NCBI GenBank assembly: GCA_030434875.1
Contig: JAUISW010000001.1
Span: forward strand, 1,685,501-1,749,500
Direction of reading: 5' to 3'
Length of the DNA: 64,000 nucleotides
DNA from: Lachnospiraceae bacterium C1.1
GTDB lineage: Bacteria > Bacillota > Clostridia > Lachnospirales > Lachnospiraceae
A model generated the notes under the pieces. That model worked only from the letters and a program-made list of their open reading frames with translations. It did no database searches and was not told where the DNA came from. Positions 46,397 to 54,708 of this stretch are shown piece by piece (the first letter of the stretch is position 1; each line of letters starts with the position of its first letter). The position numbers and the translations under genes are program-made.

Positions 46397-47176
46397 CTAA
46401 TCCTGCAATACGCGATATTTATTATCTCCTAATGAGTCCAGAAAAAACGGAATCACTTCAACATCTAGCAAATCGATCAATTTTCGTAACTGAGGCCTTT
46501 TCCCTTTACATAATTCATTCCATTCTTCATATTGTTTATCTTCCCTAAATACCAAAGGGGATATCACAATATCATTAACATCATAATCATATAACTCAAA
46601 GTCCCTTAGAAGATCTTCCTTTTTTACTAATTTGTAATATGTATATGCTTCCAGTATGCATTTAAGCATCGTTTCTGGTGAATCGTTTGTGTCTTTTTTA
46701 TTTTTCTTCAACTCCAAAATATAAACTTTTCTTTTTTCATCATTAACAGATAATAAATCAATCTCTCCAAATGAATCTTTTTGCTTTGCTTTTAAAGGAG
46801 TCTGATAATCTACTATTCTTCCAATAAAATCAAACGGTCCCTCTTCCTTGCATTGATTAAACAAATCGATTGCAATTATTTTTTCGTTACTGTGGAATTC
46901 CTTATCAGTTCTTCCTTTCTTATCCGGGTATTCACCACTATGATTCATATTGTATGATTCTTTCGTTTCTTTCCTATTATGTTCCTCTATACCTTTAATT
47001 CGTTTAAGGTTTTTTTCCTCAGAAAGGAACTCTGCTATAACTTCCGTATAATATCTCTTTTTATCTTTATCAACTGTCATTCCTCTATAGTTTACTGGAT
47101 CAATATTGTAAAACTTCTCAGGCTTGTTTATCTCTTCTGCACAGATTTCTCTAATTTTTTTAACTGTATATCCCAT
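46397..47176 (-). CDS. PD-(D/E)XK nuclease-like protein
   Basis: An AAAGAGAGAATTT site starts a 259-residue protein. The stretch KDSFGEIDLLSVNDEKRKVYILELKKNK provides the D-x(n)-ExK active-site pattern of the PD-(D/E)XK superfamily (Asp in EIDLL, then ELK). The N-terminal 110 residues look helical. It could be a solitary restriction or repair nuclease; similar small proteins are frequent orphans in defence islands. A palindrome at 47226-47250 lies in front of it and may bind the WYL regulator encoded upstream. Confidence 0.72.
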   Translation of the reverse strand: MGYTVKKIREICAEEINKPEKFYNIDPVNYRGMTVDKDKKRYYTEVIAEFLSEEKNLKRIKGIEEHNRKETKESYNMNHSGEYPDKKGRTDKEFHSNEKIIAIDLFNQCKEEGPFDFIGRIVDYQTPLKAKQKDSFGEIDLLSVNDEKRKVYILELKKNKKDTNDSPETMLKCILEAYTYYKLVKKEDLLRDFELYDYDVNDIVISPLVFREDKQYEEWNELCKGKRPQLRKLIDLLDVEVIPFFLDSLGDNKYRVLQD

Positions 47177-47225
47177 AAATTCTCTCTTTATTCTCTAATA
47201 TCCATAATTATGAGTAAGACCCTTG

Positions 47226-47250
47226 TATCAGGGACATACTATCCCTGATA
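47226..47250. promoter_or_regulatory. Palindrome TATCAGGGA-N7-TCCCTGATA
   Basis: A perfect 9-bp inverted repeat separated by 7 bp lies 50 bp upstream of the PD-(D/E)XK-like gene and 84 bp downstream of the WYL regulator stop. It may be an operator or, without a clear U-run, a weak terminator. Its GGGATAGTATGTCCC core resembles the GGG-N8/9-CCC palindromes in the chaperone-operon leader (GGGATACTATACCC). Confidence 0.5.
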
Positions 47251-47333
47251 GGCATATTATAAAAAAACAGAATAAACTATCATTTCCACAATATCTTATT
47301 AGTGGTGGTGCACATCCGAATTTCGTTAAAATT

Positions 47334-48317
47334 TCAGTACATATTCAACACTACAGATATATAATTTCTAAACCTATCAACAACCTCCTCCGGTCCCACT
47401 ATCTTCACCTTCGCCCCCAGTCCAAACACCCATCCGAAAAACTGCTCGCTCACTGCAACATCAACAGTAGTTACCGACCAGCCTTCTCTTACAGGCCTTA
47501 TGCTAATATCAGTTCCAAACCTGTCCATAAGTACTCCTACCATCTCATCCTTAAACTCCAGCTTTACCTTTGTTTCCTCGCCGCCAAACATTCCAAAATT
47601 GGTCTTTGCATAAGCTGCTATGTCAGATTTCTTGAAGTACTTACTGCCGTCACGCTTTTCTCCGGTAAGTTCTATGTCACGCATCTTATCAACTCGGTAA
47701 TGCTTTAAGCAGCCGGCTTCAGAATCAAATGCGATGAGATAATAGTTTTCGTCATTCCATGTAAGAGCCCATGGACTTACTTCATAGATTTTATCCTTTT
47801 TCCTGACCATCTGCTTTTTCAGATTCCATTTCAGATACTCAAAACTTATCCGACTGTTCTCTGATATTGCCTTGTGAATTTCATCGACAACATAGTAAAT
47901 GCTCTCGTTCATTGTCTTTACACGACCTTGAACTACCACCTGTCGCTTTAATTGCGATGCTTCATATTCACTTGCAAATGCTGTTAGCTTTTCTATCAGC
48001 TCTCGGGATTTCTTTTCAGTTATAAATTTTGATGACTGTATTGAGTCCACAAGTAGCTTGAGCTCTGCTATCTCAAACTGTTTCTTGCCTACGTGATATA
48101 GATAATTACGCCCGACCTTTTCTCCTATGATATCTATTCCGAGCACCTTAAGTGATTCCAGATCATCATAGACACTTTTTCTGTCTGCTGTCACTCCATA
48201 CTCAAGCAGCATTTTCTGAATCTCCGGCATGGTTATTCCATGCTCATCATCGGTTTTCTTAAGCATGATCTGACTGAGATAATATAGTTTAAGCTTCTGT
48301 TTTGTTCCCTTTGGCAT
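47334..48317 (-). CDS. WYL-domain transcriptional regulator
   Basis: The start is the ATG of MPKGTKQKLKLYYL, behind AGGAGGGG; nine more codons are open upstream. Residues 1-80 form a winged helix (DRKSVYDDLESLKVLGIDI) of the DeoR/YafY type, followed by a WYL domain (SPWALTWNDENYYLIAFD, HYRVDKM) and a C-terminal WCX extension. WYL regulators sense nucleic-acid-like ligands and control defence systems such as BREX and CBASS (BrxR, CapW). Its position beside the restriction genes and near the chaperone operon makes it the best candidate regulator of this island. Confidence 0.93.
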   Translation of the reverse strand: MPKGTKQKLKLYYLSQIMLKKTDDEHGITMPEIQKMLLEYGVTADRKSVYDDLESLKVLGIDIIGEKVGRNYLYHVGKKQFEIAELKLLVDSIQSSKFITEKKSRELIEKLTAFASEYEASQLKRQVVVQGRVKTMNESIYYVVDEIHKAISENSRISFEYLKWNLKKQMVRKKDKIYEVSPWALTWNDENYYLIAFDSEAGCLKHYRVDKMRDIELTGEKRDGSKYFKKSDIAAYAKTNFGMFGGEETKVKLEFKDEMVGVLMDRFGTDISIRPVREGWSVTTVDVAVSEQFFGWVFGLGAKVKIVGPEEVVDRFRNYISVVLNMY

Positions 48318-48407
48318 GTATTCAACCCCTCCTAAATCAACCAATACTCCAAATCATATATCGGCATTTATTAGGAGAAATTTATAAGACATACATTTTA
48401 AATACAA

Positions 48408-48533
48408 TCACTTTTCTATCATGCTGCTGTCGTTACTGCACCTGTCAAAATACTCACACGTCATGCAGATGCATCCGCAAAATTTTCTTTTACTGCTAAA
48501 GCTTTTCTTAAGCCAAAATATAAATTTCTTCAT
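48408..48533 (-). CDS. 41-residue Cys-rich small protein
   Basis: An excellent AGGAGAGAG site lies six bases before the ATG. The protein is basic at the N-terminus (MKKFIFWLKKSFSSKRKF) and then has CGCICMTCEYFDRC, five cysteines in 14 residues, suggesting a metal-binding or redox knuckle. It follows the HIRAN-domain gene by 13 bp on the same strand, so it is probably co-transcribed with it. No family is recognised. Confidence 0.5.
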   Translation of the reverse strand: MKKFIFWLKKSFSSKRKFCGCICMTCEYFDRCSNDSSMIEK

Positions 48534-48546
48534 AGCTAACTCTCTC

Positions 48547-48939
48547 CTAAAAATCTACAAGATATATTCCTATCCTTATCCGTCTGAAGCTGCCTTTCAT
48601 TTCCATTGATTTTATTTTTGCAAACAGTAGCTTCCCTGCATCCATGAGCCTTGCGAATACAATATTATCTTTCTCCGGCACATATCCCAATTTGCGTTTC
48701 TTCTCATCAAGCGTCAGAATGGCATTACTGTCAAAGCGATTATCTTCCCTCTGCAATATGAGTCTGTCACCTATTTTTATATCATCAAGAACGCTTATAT
48801 CTTCCAAATGTGTAGTACCGGCAATGAAAGTATCAAAGAGAAATATCTCCCGGCTCAGCGGCTTTATGATCTCACCAAGTTCCCTATTCTGCATTATTGC
48901 AACAACGCTCTTTTTTCCAATCGTCAATTCATTGTCCAT
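48547..48939 (-). CDS. HIRAN-domain protein
   Basis: Residues about 30-105 (FIAGTTHLEDI, GDRLILQREDNRFDSNAI, KRKLGYVPEKDN) match the HIRAN domain, a small beta-barrel that binds single-stranded DNA 3' ends in proteins such as HLTF and occurs alone in many bacteria. At 130 residues it is a stand-alone domain. A GGAGG site starts it inside the end of the J-domain-like gene (16-bp overlap), so the two are coupled. The likely role is in DNA damage or stalled-fork recognition. Confidence 0.88.
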   Translation of the reverse strand: MDNELTIGKKSVVAIMQNRELGEIIKPLSREIFLFDTFIAGTTHLEDISVLDDIKIGDRLILQREDNRFDSNAILTLDEKKRKLGYVPEKDNIVFARLMDAGKLLFAKIKSMEMKGSFRRIRIGIYLVDF

Positions 48940-49718
48940 AATACGCTTGCACCTCCGTCCGTAAGAAGGCTTTCAAGTACGCCCGTAAGCTCATTAAGGT
49001 AATCCTGATACTCACGGCATTCTGCTTCAAGTTCCTGCTTTTTCGCTGTCACTTTTTCTTCATCACATAACAACTCTCTGTAAATATACGGTTCCGTTGT
49101 GATTATTTCTCCTATCTGACGTTCAATCCTTGCAATACGCTCATCAATGTCAGTAACAGCAATTTCAAATCCATCATCTCCCATTTCATCAAGAGCAATC
49201 CTTGTAAGTGCTTCAAGATCTTCCAGTTCATCAACGTCACTTTTCTGATATGCAGTGACTATACGTTCCCACAATTCCCGCGGTCTTTCGTATATCATAG
49301 TTTTGCTGTTTATATCGGGATGTAGTTTTTTGGCGAGTCTCCTGTATATTTTCTTTGTCCTCTCGATTCTGAACCCATCTACCTTTTCTGCTGATTTTGC
49401 AGCATCGTTCTCTTCCATAAGATCCCGGAGCCTGAGATAATAGTCTTGCATCTCAATATCTATCTGAGCGCTCATAAGGTCTGCATCAATAGAATCTCCA
49501 CCATTAAGCTGCTTCTGGCAAAACGTTATCATCTTCTTTTTCTTGATGCATTCTACCTTGAGTTCAAAATTCTTCGTAATAAGGTCTCTAAACTCCCTTG
49601 TATATGCTATCAGAATAGATACACATTCTTTATTCAGCTGGTCACGTCTGCAGAGCAGTTCGCTGTATTCATCATATTTCTCATCATTCTTATTGTCAGT
49701 GAGTATAAGATCATTCAT
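48924..49718 (-). CDS. J-domain-like protein with flanking coiled coils
   Basis: In the middle of the 264-residue chain the sequence TKKIYRRLAKKLHPDINS carries the HPD tripeptide after a basic helix, followed by a helix with LWERIVTAYQKSD, the pattern of a J-domain (helix II, HPD, helix III). Coiled coils lie on both sides. J-domains stimulate Hsp70 ATPases, so this could be a partner for DnaK or for the island's Hsp70s, but the gene belongs to a different transcription unit with a HIRAN and an unknown gene. The start overlaps the previous stop (ATGA). Confidence 0.72.
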   Translation of the reverse strand: MNDLILTDNKNDEKYDEYSELLCRRDQLNKECVSILIAYTREFRDLITKNFELKVECIKKKKMITFCQKQLNGGDSIDADLMSAQIDIEMQDYYLRLRDLMEENDAAKSAEKVDGFRIERTKKIYRRLAKKLHPDINSKTMIYERPRELWERIVTAYQKSDVDELEDLEALTRIALDEMGDDGFEIAVTDIDERIARIERQIGEIITTEPYIYRELLCDEEKVTAKKQELEAECREYQDYLNELTGVLESLLTDGGASVLWTMN

Positions 49719-50248
49719 CAGACCACCTCCCAGCCGTAAAGTTCATCATAGCATTTTGTTATCTTCTCATCGTCAATTATTGCCTTCTCGCAGAATTCCG
49801 AGAAGTTTCTGTACCAATTACCCTCAAATCCTATAGCATGGTCATCTGCGGTTATTTCTATTTCATATGTCTTTCCGTCACGCTTAAATCTGATAGTTCC
49901 TGCAGTTTCTTCAAGATAAAAGAGGTCATAAAAATCAAGCTTTTCCTTGTTGAATGGTGTCAGTTTGTATAGATACCTCACTATCCTGCCCATGACTTCT
50001 ATATGTCCCCAGAAAGCTTCCAGGCTAAGTCTCTCTGCCATAAACCGCTTTGCACTTTTCAGAAGAGTTATAGCTTCCTTCTGTTTTCCGTCTTCAACTC
50101 GTATACCTGCTAGTCTGTATAGTATCTCAGGATAAGGTGTATTTAGATGTGTTGGATTCTTTACCTTTTCATAAGCATCTTCTATTATTTCACGGTATTT
50201 CTGCTCGTCAGCTTCGACGTAATATCCGTTATGATACATATCCGCCAA
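49718..50248 (-). CDS. Sel1/TPR-like protein, possibly N-terminally truncated
   Basis: The first residues (LADMYHNGYYVEADEQKY) look like the middle of a Sel1-type repeat rather than a protein start. TPR-like helices and a C-terminal beta-rich domain (TIRFKRDGKTYEIEITADD) follow. Only a TTG with a weak site, or an ATG three codons later, is available, and the in-frame stop lies about 20 codons upstream. I suspect loss of the N-terminal part. It is coupled to the J-domain-like gene by ATGA. Confidence 0.55.
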   Translation of the reverse strand: MADMYHNGYYVEADEQKYREIIEDAYEKVKNPTHLNTPYPEILYRLAGIRVEDGKQKEAITLLKSAKRFMAERLSLEAFWGHIEVMGRIVRYLYKLTPFNKEKLDFYDLFYLEETAGTIRFKRDGKTYEIEITADDHAIGFEGNWYRNFSEFCEKAIIDDEKITKCYDELYGWEVV

Positions 50249-50292
50249 CTTATTCCACTTTATAAATCTTATATTTAGTGAGGAATCTTGTT

Positions 50293-50766
50293 ATGGCAAA
50301 GAAAACCACAAAAACAACAAAGAAAGAAACAAAGACAACTGCAGCAACTCCTGAAACAAAGGTAGCCGCTGAAGCTAAAACTTAGGAAGTTGTTAAAGAA
50401 GATGTTAAAAAGACCGCGACAGCTTCCAAGAAGAAAACTGCTCCGAAGAAAGAGACAACTGCCAAAAAGAAGGCAGCTTCTAAACCTGCCAAGCCATCAA
50501 AAGCTGATGCCAAGCAAACAAAGCCTGCTGCAAAGGCTTCAAATGCAAAGAAAACTGAAGCAGCTTCCAGCATTTCTCATTTCTTTGAAATTGATGGTGA
50601 GCAGATCAGTACTTCTGATATAGAAGACAAGATTCGTGAGGCTTATAAAGCCGACGGTCATAGAATTGGAAATCTGAAAGATGTTTCCGTTTATTACAAC
50701 TTTGCTGAGCGCAGGGCTTATTACGTTGTAAACGGAAAAGCTGAAGATAAATTTATAGAATTTTAA
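50293..50766 (+). pseudogene. DUF6465-like lysine/alanine-rich protein with in-frame amber codon
   Basis: From ATG at 50293 (MAKKTTKTTKKE) a Lys/Ala/Thr-rich tail is read for 30 codons to a TAG at 50383-50385. The same frame then continues for 127 codons through more Lys/Ala repeats into a folded domain (SHFFEIDGEQIST ... AYYVVNGKAEDKFIEF) ending in TAA. The domain resembles DUF6465 proteins of Lachnospiraceae. The single TAG probably inactivates the gene; TAG serves as an ordinary stop elsewhere in the window. Re-initiation downstream is possible but no ribosome site is seen. Confidence 0.8.
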
Positions 50767-50772
50767 GGTTAA

Positions 50773-50800
50773 CGTGCAGAAGTTTCTATTCTTCTGCACG
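50773..50800. terminator. Bidirectional terminator
   Basis: CGTGCAGAAG pairs with CTTCTGCACG around an 8-base loop, followed by TTTAATTATT on the plus strand. It lies between the convergent DUF6465-like gene and the thymidine kinase gene. Confidence 0.8.
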
Positions 50801-50808
50801 TTTAATTA

Positions 50809-51393
50809 TTATTGAGTATCCCCCACTGACAACATTCCCAGCTTAAAATGCTTTCTACAGATTGCTATGTAACTTTCGTTACCACCCATCATAACCTGTT
50901 CACCGTCTCTGACAATTTTTCCATCATGGATGCGGGCATTGATTTCAGCCTTGCGTCCGCACCAGCATACTGTCTTAATCTCCTCAATTTTATCTGCAAT
51001 CTCCATAAGCCGCTTTGAGCCCGGGAAGAATTTACTTTGAAAATCAGTACGAAGACCATAGCAGATAACAGGAATCTCTGCATAATCTACAAGATCTGAA
51101 AGCCAGTCCACCTGCTCAGAACTGAGAAATTGACACTCATCAACAATTACAGCATCATACTTTTTAGCTGCTTCCCAATCAGTTCCTATCTCTGATATGA
51201 AATCCTCAACATATCTGCATTCAGCCTGTAATCCTATTCTTGATTTGATGACCGTGTCACCATCCCGGTTTTCAAGCTTTGGCTTTAAGAGTATGGAATT
51301 GCTCCCACGTTCATGATAATTATAATTAACCATCAGTGCATTGGCAGTCTTTGAAGATCCCATTGCACCATATCTAAAATATAGTTTTGCCAT
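50809..51393 (-). CDS. tdk: Thymidine kinase (type II)
   Basis: This enzyme phosphorylates thymidine with ATP in pyrimidine salvage. It starts at MAKLYFRYGAMGSSKTA (P-loop MGSSKT), chosen because AAGGAGAAGCTG precedes that ATG; 14 more codons are open upstream. VIVDECQFL is the DExQ (Walker B-like) segment, and CWCGRKAEINAR with a later Cys/His pair (CRKH) forms the structural zinc site and lasso region. Its length of 194 residues is normal. It is a core metabolic gene, suggesting this part of the window is closer to the chromosomal backbone. Confidence 0.95.
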   Translation of the reverse strand: MAKLYFRYGAMGSSKTANALMVNYNYHERGSNSILLKPKLENRDGDTVIKSRIGLQAECRYVEDFISEIGTDWEAAKKYDAVIVDECQFLSSEQVDWLSDLVDYAEIPVICYGLRTDFQSKFFPGSKRLMEIADKIEEIKTVCWCGRKAEINARIHDGKIVRDGEQVMMGGNESYIAICRKHFKLGMLSVGDTQ

Positions 51394-51506
51394 CAGCTTC
51401 TCCTTGATTTTTTTTATATTTTCCAAGCGTGTCACAATACCTGCGAAGATACTATATTTATATATGTATGACTGTTCCCGACAAATAAAATCTTCATTCC
51501 TATCCC

Positions 51507-52049
51507 CTAAAAATCATATCTCCTGACTTCACAGTTTCGTATTCCAAAAGATGAAAATTCTTCATTATCCATTTCTCTAAAATATGACTCAACAATCCGG
51601 GCAATACCATTATGAGCCACAAGTATATATGCCTTATCATCTTTTTTGATATCATCTAAAAGGTTATATATTCTCTGAGCCACCTGCATCATAGATTCAC
51701 CGGTTCCAAATCTACTTGCAAGATGTTTCTTTGCTTCATGGAATTCACTTCCATCTCTGGCAGTAGTCTCGTATCGTCCAAAATTCTGCTCTATTAGTCT
51801 GGGCTCTATTCTCACCGGAATATGTGTTATCTCTGAAATATGTCTTGCAGTTTCAGAAGCCCTCACAAGTGGGGATGTCAGGATTTCATCCGCTGTTATC
51901 CCTTCTTCTAAGAGTTTATATCCAATTTCAATTGCCTGTTTATGGCCTTTATCTGTCAGTTCTATATCTGTTGCTCCACAGATTTTATTCTCAACATTCC
52001 ATACAGTTTCACCATGCCTGACGAAATAAAAATATCTATTAGTTTCCAA
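51507..52049 (-). CDS. Histidine phosphatase family protein (phosphoglycerate-mutase-like)
   Basis: FYFVRHGETVWN carries the RHG catalytic motif near the N-terminus. CGATDIELTDKGHKQA, TSPLVRASETA and LVAHNGIARIV (second catalytic His) complete the signature. The best start is a TTG (METNRYFYF) ten bases after AGGAGG, since an ATG frame 15 codons upstream overlaps that site. Substrates may include small phosphate esters such as alpha-ribazole phosphate or sugar phosphates; the sequence does not decide. It overlaps no neighbour and lies just after a lipoprotein gene on the same strand. Confidence 0.9.
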   Translation of the reverse strand: METNRYFYFVRHGETVWNVENKICGATDIELTDKGHKQAIEIGYKLLEEGITADEILTSPLVRASETARHISEITHIPVRIEPRLIEQNFGRYETTARDGSEFHEAKKHLASRFGTGESMMQVAQRIYNLLDDIKKDDKAYILVAHNGIARIVESYFREMDNEEFSSFGIRNCEVRRYDF

Positions 52050-52075
52050 TAATAATAGTCCTCCTCTCATTATCC

Positions 52076-52756
52076 CTAATCCATCTTTATCCATTCAATC
52101 GTTGTATTTTCCTTCGAATATTCTTCTACGAGAGCTTCATATTCCGCCTCAGTAATTGTGTCGAATTTATCAATATTCTCAAGATAATCCTGTGAAGGAT
52201 TCTCTTTCTTATAAAACTCCGGAGAGCCTGACTCTGCCCAATCGTCCCAGTATTTTACAAACGACATTACAATATCAGCTTTTCCCTGGTCATTGATTTC
52301 AGATACAACATATATAGCACGCCCTTCATGACCGGTATCTCCACTGACAAATTGATTCTTGTCGTTTATAAATGTAACTCCTGAAGAGCCAAGGTTCTCC
52401 ACGTTTGCCGACTGAATTTTGTTATCTTTGAATTCCATGATATCGCAAATCCAGGAACCATACGAACGAACTATTAGTTCATTTATACCATCGCCATTCA
52501 TATCGTAAAGGGCATATTCCATATCCAGTTCTCCGACAGCCCAGAACGTATCACCATTTGCGTCAGTTTCATTTCCCTTTATATATTCAAGGAAGTGTTT
52601 ATCTGCATTAGTTTCCTTACTCACCGTTGATGGTAAAGTAATAGACGTAGGCTCATCTGCACCGCCAATTATTTCTGTATTGTTTATTTTTTTAGTACCG
52701 CATGCTGTTATACCAATAGCAATTATCAACGCTGTCATTACAAGTATTTTCTTCAT
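52076..52756 (-). CDS. Secreted lipoprotein with FG-GAP/VCBS-like motif
   Basis: A lipoprotein signal peptide (MKKILVMTALIIAIGITAC, lipobox ITAC) is followed by a short linker with GGADEPTS. A mature domain holds YDMNGDGINELIV, a calcium-binding FG-GAP-like motif also seen in the lipoprotein at 2153-3235. About 226 residues. It is expected to be exported and lipid-anchored. The family is common in Lachnospiraceae genomes without known role. Confidence 0.8.
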   Translation of the reverse strand: MKKILVMTALIIAIGITACGTKKINNTEIIGGADEPTSITLPSTVSKETNADKHFLEYIKGNETDANGDTFWAVGELDMEYALYDMNGDGINELIVRSYGSWICDIMEFKDNKIQSANVENLGSSGVTFINDKNQFVSGDTGHEGRAIYVVSEINDQGKADIVMSFVKYWDDWAESGSPEFYKKENPSQDYLENIDKFDTITEAEYEALVEEYSKENTTIEWIKMD

Positions 52757-52894
52757 AATAAATATTTTCCTTCCACCTATTTGTCATTGTTCTAACTCAC
52801 CTCTGAATTGTATCACAATCGCTAAAACTTTTTAAATTAAAAAGAGAGAGCTGATACACCGCAGTGTAACTAACTCTCCACTTCTATTTGTCTA

Positions 52895-52993
52895 CTTTTT
52901 CTGTTGTCCGATCAACCCTCCGGTTCACGCCCGACATTGTTCCCCCTTTTTCTGCTGTGGGGCCAGCCCTCCGGTCCATTGCCCGGCATTGTT
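52895..52993. repeat. Two imperfect 48-bp direct repeats, 51-bp period
   Basis: Bases 52895-52942 and 52946-52993 align with about ten differences: both begin CTTTTTCTG, share CCCTCCGGT and end with CATTGTT. They are more GC-rich than the surroundings and lie next to integrative-element debris. The repeat may be a collapsed minisatellite or part of the lost element. No other function is apparent in the 276-bp gap 52757-53032. Confidence 0.6.
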
Positions 52994-53032
52994 TCGGATT
53001 GGACCTATCTCCCAGCTACTCAGCCTGATAAG

Positions 53033-53375
53033 TCAGGTGTTAGACCACCCCGTGTTGCACGCAACACGCTCCGCCACTGTATATGTAACAATGATTTCGG
53101 AAGCCTTAGGAAATTCCACGACATTGCTCTGTTCGGCTTCAATGATATTCTGCGCCGCTTTTTCTGCAAGGTATGCTTCCACAGTTTTCAGATATTCTGA
53201 AAGGCTTCCTGTCTTTTCCTGCGATATGGGATTTATATCAAGAGCTACTCCGCCCATGATGATACCTTCCTCATGCAAAATATTGAAAAAATCATCTTCC
53301 CGCTCTGAACCGCTGAAATATACCACAACATCAAGGTCTGAGCCTTCTGTTTCAAGTCCCCGGCTTCTTTTCTGT
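53033..53375 (-). pseudogene. Nucleotidyltransferase-domain fragment from an integrative element
   Basis: The frame reads EGSDLDVVVYFSG followed by REDDFFNILHEEGIIMGG and VALDINPISQEKTG. This matches the MNT-type nucleotidyltransferase segment found in large accessory proteins of conjugative elements. It lacks both a start and an N-terminal half and is joined out of frame to helicase debris at about 53360. It is dead remnant DNA. Confidence 0.65.
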
Positions 53376-54027
53376 CATCATAGGTTTTTCCGGAAACAGT
53401 CATATTGAAAAAGTCTTTATCCGAAGGCTTATTTGCATCATAAGTTGCTATATCTGCTTTCATTCCGCTTATACTCTCCTTCAATGCAGATATCTGTTGC
53501 GGATAGTTCTTGGCTATGTTATCCTCAAGTCGATACTTCTGACTCGTATGATTTGCCTTCAGTAGTTTAAGTTTGCTGACCTGTATATCGAGATCCATCT
53601 TTTGTTTTATATATGGATTGCCGGTTGCAAGAGCCTTAACTTCAGCATGGTTAAGGGCAGCCTCGTCAATATCCTCACAACTACGCACCGGAGATTTACT
53701 GGTCATTATCTGTCCGATAAATTTCTGTTTATTCTCAATTAGCTGCCAGGAGTACGCGTCGAAGGTTCCTTCAGTTACATACCTGAATATCTTTACTTTA
53801 GGGTTCATATTGCCCTGTCGGAGTATCCTGACTTCCTGCTGTTCAATGTCTGCGGAAATCCAAGTTGCGAATTCCAATGCTATATCAGAATGCGCATATG
53901 TGACACCATATCTTCCTGCTTTAGAAACTATTCCTATCGCATCTACTCCTTCAATCCATTTAGTTGGTGACATAGTAAAAGCATGGAGTCCCGCTTCACT
54001 CTTAAACAGGTCGAATTCGACCTGTTT
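53345..54027 (-). pseudogene. KilA-N fragment fused to the end of an element-encoded helicase
   Basis: Reading leftward, FDLFKSEAGLHAFTMSPTKW and IGIVSKAGRYGVTYAHSDIA form part of a KilA-N domain. At about residue ISADIEQQEVRILRQGN the text switches in frame to the C-terminal part of the giant SNF2 helicase/methylase typical of Firmicutes conjugative elements (RYVTEGTFDAYSWQ, GQIMTSKSPVRSCEDID). The piece ends in a frameshift near 53360. The upstream frame is closed by a TAA. Thus two unrelated genes were joined by deletion inside a former mobile element. Confidence 0.75.
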
Positions 54028-54110
54028 AAATTATTCCTTATTATCCTCATCTTTTTTGCAATCTCGGTCATAACAAGACAAAATGAGACATTTCATTTAC
54101 ACTAAAATGA

Positions 54111-54659
54111 TTACACCTTCACATCCACATTTTTCCCTGCCGGTTCTGATACTGATCCTGTACTCACAGTAATGCCGGAAGATACAATATCAATCGAAGC
54201 ACCGTCAAGTACTGTGCCTTCTGTAGATACAGCTTCGCCCTCATCAGATACTTCACCGCTCTCAGATGTAGATACTTTAGCCTTTTCGATTCTTTCTTCT
54301 GCGGCCTCTTTTTCGGCTTTCTTCTTCTCGGCAGCTTTCTTTGCTTTCTTCTTTTCAGCAGCCTTCTCTGCTCTCTGAGCCTCCAGATCTTCCTTGGATG
54401 CTTTCTTCAGGTCTTCGTTCGCTGTAGCCAGCGTGTTTATTGTTGTTTCAGCTAGTTCTGCCGCTTTCTTTTGTGTTTCTTCAAGCTCTTCTTTCTTCTT
54501 CGTCACATCTCCGCCGCGTGCTGAATCCAGTTTTATTTCCGCATCAAGAACACCGGCATGACCATCCATCTGTTTCTTGGTGGCATACTGAACATGCGCG
54601 ATCTGCCTTGATGTATTCGCTGACAAAAGTGCTCCTGTCATAATACTCGATAATGCCAT
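54111..54659 (-). CDS. Coiled-coil Ala/Lys/Glu-rich protein (third gene of LytTR-linked unit)
   Basis: AAAGGAGGGCGTAAAC precedes the ATG. The N-terminus (SSIMTGALLSANTSRQIAHV) is mildly hydrophobic, but not a standard signal peptide. Residues 45-130 form a long Lys/Glu/Ala coiled coil, then a Ser/Thr/Gly-rich tail. It is downstream of two similar coiled-coil genes on the same strand, and the promoter region of the trio carries LytTR boxes. Such trios are frequent in Lachnospiraceae; I infer cell-envelope or export-associated roles, without direct evidence. Confidence 0.65.
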   Translation of the reverse strand: MALSSIMTGALLSANTSRQIAHVQYATKKQMDGHAGVLDAEIKLDSARGGDVTKKKEELEETQKKAAELAETTINTLATANEDLKKASKEDLEAQRAEKAAEKKKAKKAAEKKKAEKEAAEERIEKAKVSTSESGEVSDEGEAVSTEGTVLDGASIDIVSSGITVSTGSVSEPAGKNVDVKV

Positions 54660-54708
54660 GTTTACGCCCTCCTTTAGCTTGGATGATAGGAAATCCGTTT
54701 CCTATAAT

